Origin: Sulfitobacter delicatus
GTDB taxonomy: Bacteria; Pseudomonadota; Alphaproteobacteria; Rhodobacterales; Rhodobacteraceae
DNA length: 64,000 nucleotides
NCBI RefSeq assembly: GCF_900102535.1
Contig: NZ_FNBP01000007.1
Coordinates: 1-64,000 of the forward strand
Reading direction: 5' to 3'
Shown: piece after piece, positions 33,595-44,200 of the stretch
Layout: the number at the start of each line of letters is the position of its first letter
Numbering within the stretch: the first letter of the stretch is position 1
Position numbers and translations under genes: made by a program
Notes under the pieces: model-generated
The model's database searches: none
Told to the model about the DNA's origin: nothing
Seen by the model: only the letters and a program-made list of their open reading frames with translations

Positions 33595-35745
33595 CTAATC
33601 TTGGGATAGCAGATCTTCGATGGTAAAGGCCATTTTCGCGTGTCGCGCATCAAGTGAGCAATTCTCGATCTTCAATGTGCCTCCGAAAGGTTTCGCGAGT
33701 TTCTTCAGACTTTTAATTCGGCTGGATATCAGTTTGTTTCTTTTGAGGTATCCAGAGACTGCTTCTACAGTTGCAAATATAGTCGGCGCCCCCGCAGCAA
33801 TGCTCTTATAATCGAAGGCGACCTCTCCTTGCTCTACTAAAGACATACTGATTGCGGCTTCGACACGACAACCAACCAAGGCCTCCCAAGAAACCAATTC
33901 ATTTATGGGTAAGCCTGGGATGGGGATGTTGCAGGTCAGAATGACACGTTTGCGGTAAGGGGCATGCGCCAACCTAAGCCGCTCTACCAACTGCCGGGTG
34001 GCGAGCTCGCGGGACTGGAACTGCAGCCTGCGGATCCGGGGGTCCGGATGGCAAGGGACTTCGACTGCCATTCTGGACCCGTCGGCCATTTCGTATTGCG
34101 CTTCGACATAGGGCAACCATTGCGCACCTTTCACGTCCGGTGTCACGAAATTCAGTGGCTCACCTTCAGTATCACCCCAAAGCGCGCGACCTTGGTCCTC
34201 AAGGGCCGACACCGGTAGCTCTTGTCGTCCAAGAACGATAACTGACGCGCAGTCTTTATAGAGATTAGAACCCAATGATCTACTGCCAAACCAGAGCCAT
34301 CGGGCACCATGCAGCTTTGTCGTCAGCATTGTCTCAGTGACCTCGTCCTTGTTCATCGATCCAAAGTCATAACCTGCATCCTCGAACATCGCCCGAACGA
34401 CTGACTTCGGCGCTCCAACAAGCACCCCGGCGTTTCTATCGAGCCTGTCGCGAAGCACCTCCTTCGCTATCAACATCCTGCATCCGTCGCGATTACTCTT
34501 GCTATTAAGCAGCGAGTTCATCGACATTTGATGATCGTGGACCTGCACCACGTGGGCATTGGGCCGAAGTGTTAGCTGATGTTCGTTTCGGATATCGCAA
34601 CCAAGCGCCTTCAGAATCTCGGTGTCTGCGTCGGAATCGAGGATCAACATCGGCTCTTGGTGGCGGAGTGGGCGTTTGAGCAGGACTCGGATCACTTCTG
34701 ACTTGTTCGTTGACAAGAGGCGGAGCCGTTCACACCCAGGGAGACCAGCTCGCCGAGCCTCCCGTAGAACGTTCCACACCGCAGCAAAGCGGGAGGCAGA
34801 TCGATACTGTTGGGTCGCTACTGCCAGCTTGCTCTTCTGGGTGAAAATATCTTGGTCGGGCAAGATGCCTTTTGCAGTAAGCTGACCTTTCCATTCGACT
34901 TGGGCGAAGGCCGCGTAGTCCTTCTCCGTATACGGCAAGTCTGACAATGGCCCTCCGTCCTCCAGACAACGAACAACGTGTTTCGCGGCGGCTCTAAGTT
35001 TCATGTGCATTTCGCCATCGAAGATAGTTAAGAACGCACGTGCTTCCTTGAAGGCGACCACATCAATATCACTTATCATCAGTGACTCTCGCCAGAAGGT
35101 CTCGTCTACGACACGCAGGTCTGGGACTACATTGCCGGGGTTAGGTAGCCCCAGATAAGCAGTCGCAAGGAAGTGGCAGGTTGCCTCAGATTTGAACTGT
35201 TCAAGAAAGGCACACCTGTCGAAGTGCGGGCACCGTCGGACGGATCCGCTATCGTCTTTGGTCTCGCAGAAGTGTTCCCTTACGGACAAACCAATCCGGC
35301 TTGCCTGTTCGACCAGATCGGCTTTTGCGCACATGAGACCATTCCCATTAGGAAGTGGCGCGGATCTGCCCCTGATTGCTTGGGCGAGAAGGCCTTGTTC
35401 TGACGCCTCGATGGCTGCTTCCGCAGCCAGATCCCGTGTTGGGACATGAAATGCAAAGGCTTCAAGTTGCCCAGCAGCTGCACGCTCGGCCATAAGCTGT
35501 CTTTGAAGTGTGCTTTTCCCGGCTCCGGGGCTGGCTCGGATGACAGCGCACGCCACACCTTCGCCTTCGGATGTTTCTCGCAAGGTTCTGTTCGCCTGTT
35601 CCAAGGCCGACCTCAGCACTCGGCGCGTCTCTGATGCAGGTGTGAAGGCGGTTAGGCGGCATGCGTGATCCACGCGATAGGCGCCGGAACTGCAGAACCG
35701 ACCTGAGTTATCACGGGCTGGCAGTTTTCGATTTGTCAAAGTCAT
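33595..35745 (-). CDS. helicase-like P-loop ATPase with a four-cysteine insert
   Basis: 716 residues from the ATG preceded by AGGAAG (the frame opens at 35856). Walker A is A-S-P-G-A-G-K-S-T (Lys77) and Walker B V-V-D-E (Asp214, Glu215). Between them four cysteines stand at about 160, 172, 178 and 190, the place where XPD/DinG-type superfamily 2 helicases carry an iron-sulfur cluster. Later, M-L-I-L-D-S-D-A-D and E-D-Q-G-R-A-L-W-G resemble helicase motifs of the second RecA domain. This supports a DNA helicase, possibly Fe-S dependent. It is divergent from the second tandem-recombinase module, sharing a 261-bp regulatory region, so it may take part in moving that element. No close family is recognised. 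Confidence 0.75.
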   Translation of the reverse strand: MTLTNRKLPARDNSGRFCSSGAYRVDHACRLTAFTPASETRRVLRSALEQANRTLRETSEGEGVACAVIRASPGAGKSTLQRQLMAERAAAGQLEAFAFHVPTRDLAAEAAIEASEQGLLAQAIRGRSAPLPNGNGLMCAKADLVEQASRIGLSVREHFCETKDDSGSVRRCPHFDRCAFLEQFKSEATCHFLATAYLGLPNPGNVVPDLRVVDETFWRESLMISDIDVVAFKEARAFLTIFDGEMHMKLRAAAKHVVRCLEDGGPLSDLPYTEKDYAAFAQVEWKGQLTAKGILPDQDIFTQKSKLAVATQQYRSASRFAAVWNVLREARRAGLPGCERLRLLSTNKSEVIRVLLKRPLRHQEPMLILDSDADTEILKALGCDIRNEHQLTLRPNAHVVQVHDHQMSMNSLLNSKSNRDGCRMLIAKEVLRDRLDRNAGVLVGAPKSVVRAMFEDAGYDFGSMNKDEVTETMLTTKLHGARWLWFGSRSLGSNLYKDCASVIVLGRQELPVSALEDQGRALWGDTEGEPLNFVTPDVKGAQWLPYVEAQYEMADGSRMAVEVPCHPDPRIRRLQFQSRELATRQLVERLRLAHAPYRKRVILTCNIPIPGLPINELVSWEALVGCRVEAAISMSLVEQGEVAFDYKSIAAGAPTIFATVEAVSGYLKRNKLISSRIKSLKKLAKPFGGTLKIENCSLDARHAKMAFTIEDLLSQD

Positions 35746-35860
35746 CACGATCTTCCTGTTTTGTTCAGGAGGGAAGTGAGTCCGGTTCGGAATTTTTGGA
35801 AGAAATCGGTTGGTTTTGGAAAAAAAGATGTCATCCCGGTAGTAGATACCTTTCACCGGT

Positions 35861-35973
35861 TTGACACTTTTTCATTGCAAGGGTCTACGAAGGGCCCCGA
35901 TCTGCGATCCATTTTGTGCGATCGTAGGCCCAATTTAATTGTTCCGGAAATTTCCGAGAAAGCCGTCCGGAAC
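35861..35973 (+). promoter_or_regulatory. candidate promoter and inverted repeat before module 2
   Basis: TTGACA at 35861-35866 is a good -35 box; at 17 bp spacing the -10 (TCTACG) is weak. Further on GTTCCGG (35941-35947) and CCGGAAC (35967-35973) form a 7-bp inverted repeat, a possible operator for the module's small DNA-binding protein. The region also serves the divergent helicase-like gene. Confidence 0.35.
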
Positions 35974-35976
35974 CTA

Positions 35977-36002
35977 ATTCCTCCGTAACCCAAAGGAGGA
36001 AT
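35977..36002 (+). promoter_or_regulatory. inverted repeat enclosing the ribosome binding site of the module 2 leader gene
   Basis: ATTCCTCC and GGAGGAAT form a perfect 8-bp inverted repeat with a 10-nt loop (35977-35984 and 35995-36002). The downstream arm is the Shine-Dalgarno sequence of the gene starting at 36007. A hairpin here would block translation of that gene. Module 1 has the same arrangement at 7015-7031 with different flanking sequence. Confidence 0.6.
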
Positions 36003-36006
36003 ATCG

Positions 36007-36264
36007 ATGAGAAAACCTGTTTATTACACCGCCAACGAAGTCGCCAAAATCTTCAATCGGGACCCGCATACGATCCGGGACTGGATCAACCACGGCTGCC
36101 CGACACCCGAAGGTCTTGTCAGACTTCAAGCTGCCAAGCTCGGGAAATCTTGGACAATCAAGGACGAGTGGCTCGCGATCTTCGAGCTTCGGGTCCGGCC
36201 TACCCCTGTGAGGCCGGACCTCGAACTCGAAATCCCCCGCCATTCTGAAAAGGAATCTCCATGA
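36007..36264 (+). CDS. small excisionase-like DNA-binding protein (module 2)
   Basis: 85 residues. Y-T-A-N-E-V-A-K-I-F-N-R-D-P-H-T-I-R-D-W is a clear helix-turn-helix with the second helix ending W-I-N-H-G-C-P, as in MerR/excisionase-type winged proteins. The stop overlaps the next gene by ATGA. An optimal AAAGGAGG lies before the ATG but is part of an inverted repeat. It is likely a directionality factor or repressor of the recombinase operon. Confidence 0.75.
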   Translation: MRKPVYYTANEVAKIFNRDPHTIRDWINHGCPTPEGLVRLQAAKLGKSWTIKDEWLAIFELRVRPTPVRPDLELEIPRHSEKESP

Positions 36265-38345
36265 CACTTGACCAAACCCTACGCGACTACTTGGAAACCA
36301 GTGGCGAAAGCATGCGCGCGTTGTCTCTCCGTGCCGGGCTGAACCCGAAAGCCGTCAGCGACATCCTGAACATTCCTGGTCTTCGACCGCGCCACTCGAC
36401 ACTTTCGGCGCTGTCTACAGCAACCGGCTCGGACCTGTTTGGAGCGCAATCGATTGCCCGTGTTACCTATGCAGACCTTATCGAAAAGGCCCGCCGCCAG
36501 GGAAAAAGCGGTCTCGTTTCAAAACTCCGTTGGTTGTGCCGAAATGCTGGGTGGGCCCCCGAACTGAAACAAGTCTGCAAGCAGGATGTGATCGACTTTT
36601 TCGAGAGCAACGAGCCTGCACGGTTCAACCTGAGCGCGGGAAGCTATGCAACCTACCGCTCGGCGCTCGTGAACGTCGTTGGGCTCAACCGGCCGCGGGA
36701 GCGCAAACGCTCAATCACTGATATAGCCGGGCACTATCAGGAAGCTTACAAAGCCATCCAGAATAGTGACCTCCCACGCTCGGCAAAATACACCTCCGGC
36801 CCGTTTTTCGTCTTTCTGCACGACGAGGGAATCGATCCGGAGGAGATCACCACTGCGACCCTCGCGGCTTTTTACAACTACCGCGTCGAGACATCATCAA
36901 AGAGCGCTGCACGTTGCGAGAAACAGGTTCGCGAGATCTCAACTTTGTTGTGCCATCTCGCGTCTGAAACAAAGTTAGCGCACCTTGGTTTCGTGACCGC
37001 TTGCCATCCCTTTGACGACGCACGGGACAAATTCGGTGTAGATGACAAGATACTTACGCCGCTGATGGAAGAATTCGACACCAGGGTGGCGCTATGGGCG
37101 CAGGGACATGCATCTCGGGACGGTCTGACCCGGTCCGAGTTCATTACGCGAATGGATCAGGAAGAGGCCATCGGCACAGTCTGCATGAAGAAGGCCAAGC
37201 TGCGGGTTATGCGGCAGGAGAAAGCTGGACGACCAGGCCATGCGAGCAGGCAGGACGCACCAAGCCGGTCGGAGTTGCTGCGCCAAGCGGGTTTTCTGGT
37301 CGGCAAGCATACTTGGAAAGATGAAACCCTAAAAACTCGCCGCGGATACATTAAGTCGCTGGCGAAAGCTGTTGCTTCGTCGGCTGACATTGTGCCCGAG
37401 ACAATAGACGAACTTACTGATCCCGAATTCTTGGACGTGGCCGCCGAAACTCTCAAGGAGGCCAACCAAGGCGATTACCCCAGTGGCTACATCACAAGTG
37501 TGCTCAAGACGGCGCGCAAGATTGCCCGGGACTATCTTTGCCGCCCGCCGGAGGACCTCCGCGAAATCGATGATACGATCGCGCTGCATAAGGTGAACTA
37601 CCAAGGCATCGCACCGCGGAACATGTCCAAGCTCAGGCAGTTTAATGACATCCGCATTCAGCAGACCATCGACCTGAGTGCGATGCTGCTTGCGGACATA
37701 GATGCATCGATCAAGGCGAAACGTAAATCCTGGCAGAAAAAGAACGGAGTGCTTCCAACGCCTGCCGAGGTGCTCGACCCTGACCTCGGACGAGATGTCA
37801 TGGCCACCTTGGCCCACGATATCTTGCTGGCAAGAGCCCCTCGCAGTGCAAATGTCCTACGTGCCCGCCTCGACTGGATAGCATGGGCTGATGGCCGCGC
37901 TCGTATCGTGGTCCCTTCTTCGGAAGTAAAGATGCGAAGTGCAGGTGATGCTGATCTGACAGTTCAGCTTGGCAAGACCGCGAGCAAGCTCATGAAAACG
38001 TATCTTGAGGCCGTGCGCCCGGCGATGCTGCTCCCAAACCAAAAAGCAAACCCGTATCTCTTTCCGGGACAGGGAAAGACCAACGTCAATGGTTACTACG
38101 CAGGTCTCCTCCATCGGGTGACAAAGCGTTTGCACCAAAAAGTTGGCGTTCGCATCAATCCGCACCTCTATCGCCACCTGATTGGTTGGATCTGGCTGAA
38201 AGACAGCCTCGACAACCTGCCAAAAGTGCAACGGCTCCTTGGGCACAAGAAATTGCAGACGACCATCGATCACTATGCCGAGCTCGACGAGAGCCTCGTT
38301 TTTGACGAATGGCTCGCGCGACTGGACAGACACCCCGCCGCCTGA
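36261..38345 (+). CDS. tyrosine recombinase, first of a tandem pair (module 2)
   Basis: 694 residues, far longer than phage integrases, with the extra length in front of the catalytic domain. The first 60 residues resemble a lambda-repressor-like helix-turn-helix (M-R-A-L-S-L-R-A-G-L-N-P-K-A-V-S-D-I-L). Catalytic boxes: R in L-R-A-R-L-D-W-I-A-W, H-x-x-R in I-N-P-H-L-Y-R-H-L, G-H in L-L-G-H-K-K-L and tyrosine in T-I-D-H-Y-A-E-L. Start overlaps the upstream gene by 4 bp, so translation is coupled. It is intact and may be active. Target site not known. Confidence 0.88.
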   Translation: MTLDQTLRDYLETSGESMRALSLRAGLNPKAVSDILNIPGLRPRHSTLSALSTATGSDLFGAQSIARVTYADLIEKARRQGKSGLVSKLRWLCRNAGWAPELKQVCKQDVIDFFESNEPARFNLSAGSYATYRSALVNVVGLNRPRERKRSITDIAGHYQEAYKAIQNSDLPRSAKYTSGPFFVFLHDEGIDPEEITTATLAAFYNYRVETSSKSAARCEKQVREISTLLCHLASETKLAHLGFVTACHPFDDARDKFGVDDKILTPLMEEFDTRVALWAQGHASRDGLTRSEFITRMDQEEAIGTVCMKKAKLRVMRQEKAGRPGHASRQDAPSRSELLRQAGFLVGKHTWKDETLKTRRGYIKSLAKAVASSADIVPETIDELTDPEFLDVAAETLKEANQGDYPSGYITSVLKTARKIARDYLCRPPEDLREIDDTIALHKVNYQGIAPRNMSKLRQFNDIRIQQTIDLSAMLLADIDASIKAKRKSWQKKNGVLPTPAEVLDPDLGRDVMATLAHDILLARAPRSANVLRARLDWIAWADGRARIVVPSSEVKMRSAGDADLTVQLGKTASKLMKTYLEAVRPAMLLPNQKANPYLFPGQGKTNVNGYYAGLLHRVTKRLHQKVGVRINPHLYRHLIGWIWLKDSLDNLPKVQRLLGHKKLQTTIDHYAELDESLVFDEWLARLDRHPAA

Positions 38346-38378
38346 GGGCGCGAGGCAATCAAAGGAAAGCTTTAGGAC

Positions 38379-39683
38379 ATGAATGAACATCTCGCTCTAT
38401 TGGCCCGCATTCGCAGCGCCGGCCCAGGTTCCTCCCCTCCGGGGCAGGATGACCTCAAGCGCCATCTCAGCGGCAGGCTGCAACAGATAGGTGCGCCTGC
38501 TTTGATGGAGTTCGCCCACGTCCAGAAGGTGGCCGCTGAGGTGTGGGGCGCTGAACGCTGCGCCCATTTTGCCAACGTTCTGCGCGAGGCGCGGGTGGCC
38601 CCAAAGTCGCCACGTCGGACATCATGGCAAATGGCAAAAATGCGCCTTTCCGACCTCCCCGATCAATGGCAGGCAAATTTCGCTGAACGGATCGAGGCTT
38701 CCGAAGCCGGCGTCCGCAAAAAAGGACAAGTTCTCTGGAGTGCCGCGCATACACAGAACGTCATCCGAGCGCTGCGCGGGTGGGTTGCGTATTGCAGAGC
38801 GCGGGACCTTCCGATGTCGCCAACCGGTGAAACTCTCGATGGCTACGCAAGGGAAGTGGCTAAAAAGGCTTCGGTGAGAACGGCATCCGATTACATCAAC
38901 CGCATACTTACAGGGATCAAGCTCGTCATGCCTGGGTTCTCCTCGCAAGCCTGCGAGTTTGTGGCCTGCGACTGGCGTGAACGCGCGGCAAAAGCTGGCT
39001 CCACGACGAAAACAGGCGCCCAACTCGTTGGCGCTTCTCGGGTCTATAATCTTGGCTTTGACCTTATGCAGCAAGCCCGGTCCCGTCGTCTTCGCGGCCT
39101 GCACGCCGCGAAGGATTTTCGGAACGGCATCCTTCTAAGTGTCGCGGTAGCATTGCCACAACGCGCACGAGCATTGTCAGCGCTTGAATTCGGTCGGACG
39201 CTGAGGATCCCAGGGGAGGGAATGGTGCACATTCACCTTCCGGCCCGCATGCTGAAGTTGCCGGAGGATCAGAAGGCGGGTGCCCCGTTCGACCGGACCC
39301 TGTCCAGTCAAAAACTCGCTTCAGCACTGGAGGAATACAGGTATTACTATCGTCCAATGTTTGACGATGGAGCCTCTCTATTTCCGTCCATGCACGCCCG
39401 TGGAGCAGCTATAAGCGAGGCTCAGATCGGCCGACTTACGGGCGATTTGACAGAGCGCGCTTTAGGTGTCCGCATCTCCGTCCACCGGTTGCGCGACAAT
39501 GTCGCCACTGAGGCGAGCGAGCATCTTGCATCCGGCGCGCGGGCCGCCACGGCCTTGCTCGGACAGCGCGACGAGCAGACAGCACAGCGGCACTACGATC
39601 ACTCCACGGGCCTGGCGTCTGCGCAGGAATTCGTTGACATGATCGAGCGGCAACGTAGCTTTGAAGTCGAGTTCGATCTGTGA
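38379..39683 (+). CDS. tyrosine recombinase, second of a tandem pair (module 2)
   Basis: 434 residues. Catalytic boxes: R in A-L-P-Q-R-A-R-A-L, H-R-L-R in I-S-V-H-R-L-R-D-N, tyrosine in A-Q-R-H-Y-D-H-S-T. The usual GH is G-Q here (L-L-G-Q-R-D). It begins 33 bp after the first recombinase gene, with AAAGGAAA upstream, and completes the operon. Pairs of unlike tyrosine recombinases with a small third protein are known from Tn554 and RIT-type elements; here the order and small gene differ. Confidence 0.88.
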   Translation: MNEHLALLARIRSAGPGSSPPGQDDLKRHLSGRLQQIGAPALMEFAHVQKVAAEVWGAERCAHFANVLREARVAPKSPRRTSWQMAKMRLSDLPDQWQANFAERIEASEAGVRKKGQVLWSAAHTQNVIRALRGWVAYCRARDLPMSPTGETLDGYAREVAKKASVRTASDYINRILTGIKLVMPGFSSQACEFVACDWRERAAKAGSTTKTGAQLVGASRVYNLGFDLMQQARSRRLRGLHAAKDFRNGILLSVAVALPQRARALSALEFGRTLRIPGEGMVHIHLPARMLKLPEDQKAGAPFDRTLSSQKLASALEEYRYYYRPMFDDGASLFPSMHARGAAISEAQIGRLTGDLTERALGVRISVHRLRDNVATEASEHLASGARAATALLGQRDEQTAQRHYDHSTGLASAQEFVDMIERQRSFEVEFDL

Positions 39684-39965
39684 CGAACAGGTGACGGAGA
39701 TGGCGCAAACCGCTGTCGATCGCCGCAAATTCCCTTAATTCCGAAGCGTGTTGAAAACGCATAACCACCATCCGCACGGGGTGTAGGTCGGACGTCCTCA
39801 ACAAGATCCGCATACCGCCGCAATTTCCGCTTCTATCCGAACATTATAGCGGACCGCTCCAACATCACGTTCACAAATAGGTTTGAGCGAGACTTACTCA
39901 GCTTTCGACAAGCGCTCAGCAGTCGGGGTCCGATGAAGGCAACGGTAAGCATCCTTCAGCCAACA

Positions 39966-41195
39966 CTATTTGTCATGTGATCTTTGCGGTAACGACTTCA
40001 AGGCTGAGGGCAGAGTAAGCCTTGGAACGCCGCCCTCTGAAGTTTGATCGGTTTCTCCAGAGTGAACGACGAGTTTCTTCGTCGCTCCGATGACGGCACA
40101 TCCAAGACCAAAACCTTTTTTGGCTTTGGTTTGTTCGTTCAACTTTACCTCGATGGCATAAACTTCACCATCGTGAGAATTGAGAACAAGATCGATCTCA
40201 TTTCGATCCCTATCTCGATAGTATGCTGAGATCACGGAAGGAGGTATGGAATTGATAATAGCCTCTATCGAAAAACCTTCCCAGCTATGGCCGATTGAAC
40301 CACTTTCGCGAAGTTTTGCGAGTGTGTCTATGCCAAGCATTGCATGCAGCAACCCACTGTCCCTGATGTAGAATACCGGGAGTTTGCTCATGCTTTGGTT
40401 GCTTCGGGCAGGCCAATTTTCTAAGCGCCTCAACAACCCAATTCGTTCGAGGAGGTCCAGTGATCTCCTCACGCTCTCTTTTTTCACTGAAAGACTGGTC
40501 GCGCACTTGGCATCATCGAACTGCTCACCATTGTTGTTAGCAATCCATTGCAAGACATCGGGAAGTCGGTCACTCGCATCGATTCCCCAACCACTGAAAT
40601 CTTGTTTAACCAAGCTTTCGATATATTCCTTTCTCCATGCGTAGCTTTGACCGTCGCTATCTGCATTGAGACTTTCAGGTAGGCCGCCGCGCAGCCATAT
40701 AGTTTCCTTCTTCCATGGCGGCGAGTTAATTGACGTGGGACGCGGCGTAGTATGCTGGACTGTGCTCGATGCGGTCTGTAGCGGCTTGCTGTGTTTAAGG
40801 TGTTCAGCAACTTGGATCGGAGGCAGCTCAATTTGTGAGATAACCCCCAGCAATCCGCTAATTAGATGCTGTTCTGCTTTCAGATCTCGCGGGACGAGAA
40901 CAAATTTCGGGGATGATCCTTCGCACGCCAAGCATGAGCGGATGAAGGTAACGAGTTCGTCGACTTGGCCTTCATGGACACCATCAACGAACACCGCTCT
41001 TTCGACCAGATCGGACGCCACTTCAGGCTTCGAATACAGAAGTTCTGAACAATTCATGATCCTGTCTAAGCCACCCATGGTCGCGGCCAAAGCGCGTAGA
41101 AGCTCTGTCCGACCGGCTCTGGGAAGGGCTTTTAGGAGAATAACTCTGGTGCTGGGCAGTTTGCGCGAAACTGCGTATTGTGCTTGCCGGAACAT
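39966..41195 (-). CDS. AAA_14/DUF4143-type protein with degenerate Walker A
   Basis: 409 residues. The N-terminal region corresponds to an AAA_14 ATPase, but the P-loop reads L-P-R-A-G-R-T-E-L with arginine for the invariant lysine, and Walker B reads V-F-V-D-G-V-H. ATP hydrolysis is therefore doubtful. The middle W-L-R-G-G-L-P-E-S-L and W-R-K-E-Y-I-E-S-L-V-K-Q-D are the DUF4143 signature. A winged-helix-like part follows. The C-terminus has N-E-I-D-L-V-L ... Y-A-I-E-V-K-L, a PD-(D/E)XK nuclease-like core. It lies 8 bp behind the STAND NTPase gene, in the same operon; an alternative GTG start lies at 41198. Confidence 0.82.
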   Translation of the reverse strand: MFRQAQYAVSRKLPSTRVILLKALPRAGRTELLRALAATMGGLDRIMNCSELLYSKPEVASDLVERAVFVDGVHEGQVDELVTFIRSCLACEGSSPKFVLVPRDLKAEQHLISGLLGVISQIELPPIQVAEHLKHSKPLQTASSTVQHTTPRPTSINSPPWKKETIWLRGGLPESLNADSDGQSYAWRKEYIESLVKQDFSGWGIDASDRLPDVLQWIANNNGEQFDDAKCATSLSVKKESVRRSLDLLERIGLLRRLENWPARSNQSMSKLPVFYIRDSGLLHAMLGIDTLAKLRESGSIGHSWEGFSIEAIINSIPPSVISAYYRDRDRNEIDLVLNSHDGEVYAIEVKLNEQTKAKKGFGLGCAVIGATKKLVVHSGETDQTSEGGVPRLTLPSALKSLPQRSHDK

Positions 41196-41203
41196 CACTT
41201 CGA

Positions 41204-44200
41204 TCAGGGCCGAACTAAGTCTACGACGATTACTTCAATGTTACCTTGTTTGGCACATTCGCTATTTTGGATGAGCGCGTCTTGTAATTCACTCGCACTT
41301 GACGGGGTGTCGAGGCCTCTTTTGGGACCTTTTAGTTTCTTGTTCTTCGGGACCCTCGCGCCAAACCACAACACAAGGTAGATACCTCTCCGTTCTGCTC
41401 GCCAGTCGGCGCTGTAGAGCCTATCCAATTGAGTGTCGGCAGCGCCCCAAAGATCTTTATGCCATTGCCCCTTGATCTCGATTGGCAGCATCAAATTGCC
41501 TATCGTGCATTTAATATCTGCGCGTTTGTCATCAGCCAGGTGGCCCTCCGGTTCGCACAAGATTCCACTTGGGTAATCGCCTAACATCTTCAGTATTGTG
41601 TCTCGACAAGCCTCTTCGTCTTTGGGATTTGCGTTTTCATAAAAGTCCTTATGCCAATCGACCGGATGTGAGCGGATTTTCTTTTGAATGACCGCTAATT
41701 CTTCACACATGACTGCCTGAAGTTGAGCCATAGAACGTGGGGGGCCATCCACCAAAATAGCTTTCAGCTCCGTGATCGATGGAGGAGTGAAGCTTTCTTC
41801 TACTACCTTCTGAGCCTGTTCGGCTCGGGTTCGTTTTATATGAGCGGTGTAACCATCCTTTGCTTCATCGTGTAGCGAAGAAAGCTCCCTGACAGCATCA
41901 GATGTAGTTTGGCCGCCGAGGCGGTTGATGAGCGAAGTTAAATATTCAGTTGCATCCCACGCATTGGTGTTTCCCATGGTCGAACCCACAGGATGTGAAA
42001 CGTATTTCCACGTTCTCCGGAAATTTCTGATTATCCACGACAACTGGACGGGCGACAGGGGCGCTGGCGCTCTTTCGTCATGCCGACGTCCAAAACGCGA
42101 CCGCAACCGCCATAGGAAATTTGGATCGTCGGCGCGGGAGCTTTGTAACTGGCCATGCACATTTTGAAAATCTACGAGGAAAGCAACAGCATCCCACTCA
42201 GCGCGGCGCTCATCGACCATGCCTTCAGCTTTTCGGCGCGTTCTTGCAAAGTGTTTAAGCTCCTGAAACTTGCCGTAGGTGATCAAACAGTCGATTAGTT
42301 CGACTTCTGCTTGGTGAGACATCTGCGGGAAGCGGTCGAGCCAGTCGATGGCGAGGTCTACCGCCAAACTCGATCTCTCGGTATCACCGGCTAACTGATG
42401 CAATCCGTCAGGATGTTCTTTCTGGCTTGCCAGTTGAGGTTCGATCCGCAGCCGCCAGAATTTCTCCCAGAGTCCTGGACGATTGCAAATTTCTGCCTCG
42501 ATGATTTCAGCTACATCGTCGATGCCGCTGAGGTCCGAGATATGGGTAAAGCGAATTTCAAGCAGAATGGCGAGCAGTCGGTCGTCAGAAAGGTTATCGA
42601 GGGGGATCTCTTTGCGAACTCGCTCAGCGGCCGCTGCCACGAATATATATGCTGCCGGCCAGTGTTTGTTCTGCGCGTAACTATCGGCGATCTCAACCGC
42701 AGTCGGCTTTGATCCGCTCTCTGATAGGTAGGCCTCGAAACCTTGGAATGCTGCGTTTTGTATTTCGGGGCCCAGCCACTCCTCAATACGCTTATGCGCC
42801 GGGACGTCATCCCCCATATCCGAGTAAAGATTTAAGTAGGCTTGTGCAGGATTTATTATTGCAGCGTATTCCCCTTCCCGAAGATCATCAATCTTCTTCA
42901 TGAAACTGGCTCTATGTTCGGCCCATTGCTCTTCTTTTTCCTCCTTCTCTTTTCTCTGGCGCTTAGCCTGTTCGACTTCCCACTTAGGAATATCAGGATC
43001 TGTCAATTTTCTAAGAAATTCGCGACCCTCGTCCTCAGTAGCAAAAGGAATGGCCGCCTCGCGAACTTTCAAGCCTCGCTCTTGATCATGCGAACATAGG
43101 CGAACTAAGTCCTGCCAACGGTCACCGGAGGCTTCTGTCCGCGGATTGAGAGTGCTCAAAAGGTAGACGATATCGTCTTCGTCGGGGTAGAGGCCGTCCA
43201 AAAGGTCTCTAAGGCGCCACCCCCTCATCCAAACGGTCTCTGGTTCGTCTTGCTCGATTAACACGGACCGTAAAATTGTGCGCCGTGCCTTATCGTTTTC
43301 GCGTATCCATTCCGAAATAACTTTTTGAGATTTGTCTCGAAAGCCGCGGCGTCCTTGAAGACATGAGAGCCACCGCCATAGCGTTAACGATTCCACATTT
43401 CCAAGAGCCAAGCGTCTCTCAGTCAAGGTGTAGATTACGTTGAAAACATCAGAATCTCCATACCGATCGTAGTCATCTCTAAGCAAGGCCTGAAGATAAT
43501 CTGCGAGGATGTTTAGGATTGGTTCAATTCGTTCTTCCGGGAGTCTTTTTTCTAAACCCCACAGGACGCCGCCAATGCGTCCCTGCTCGTTTCGAGGATA
43601 CTCGCATATGCTGAGGCCACAGAAAGCAACGATCAGTTCTACAATCTGGCGATCTGAAGGCCCAGAAAATCCTATTCCCGGCAGAAGTTCGAGCGCAAGC
43701 CGAAGCGAACTCTGATCAGCTTGGTCATGGAGTGTCGCAAGTATCTTAGCCCACTCAACTTCGACTGGCTGAAGGTGAACCAGAGCGTTTCCGGCTATGC
43801 GTCGCTCATAGAACGTAACGTCTGGATTGATGAGCAATTTTTCGAGTGTGGCGGCAAGCTCATCCGCCACAGGTGATCCAGAGATAGAGTGGAGGAGCAT
43901 CGCCTTGAGAGGGAGCGGAGTCGATTGATCTATTATCAACTCTTTAATTTCTCGGGATAAAGTCGGTTTCGCGATGCCACGCAGCGAATGTGTCTCTTGG
44001 AAATCATAATATCGCGGATCTCGTTCACTCAACTCATACAGTGCATTGATCAGAGCCCGAGCTTGCTCGACAGAAATATCATTCGTGTCGCCATACTCGA
44101 TTACACCCATTGGATCGGCAGTAATGACTTGCGTTGCAAGACGGGGGTCCAGAGCAAGCCATGCGTGCACGCCGCGAAGGTTCGCAGGAACAAGTCCATG

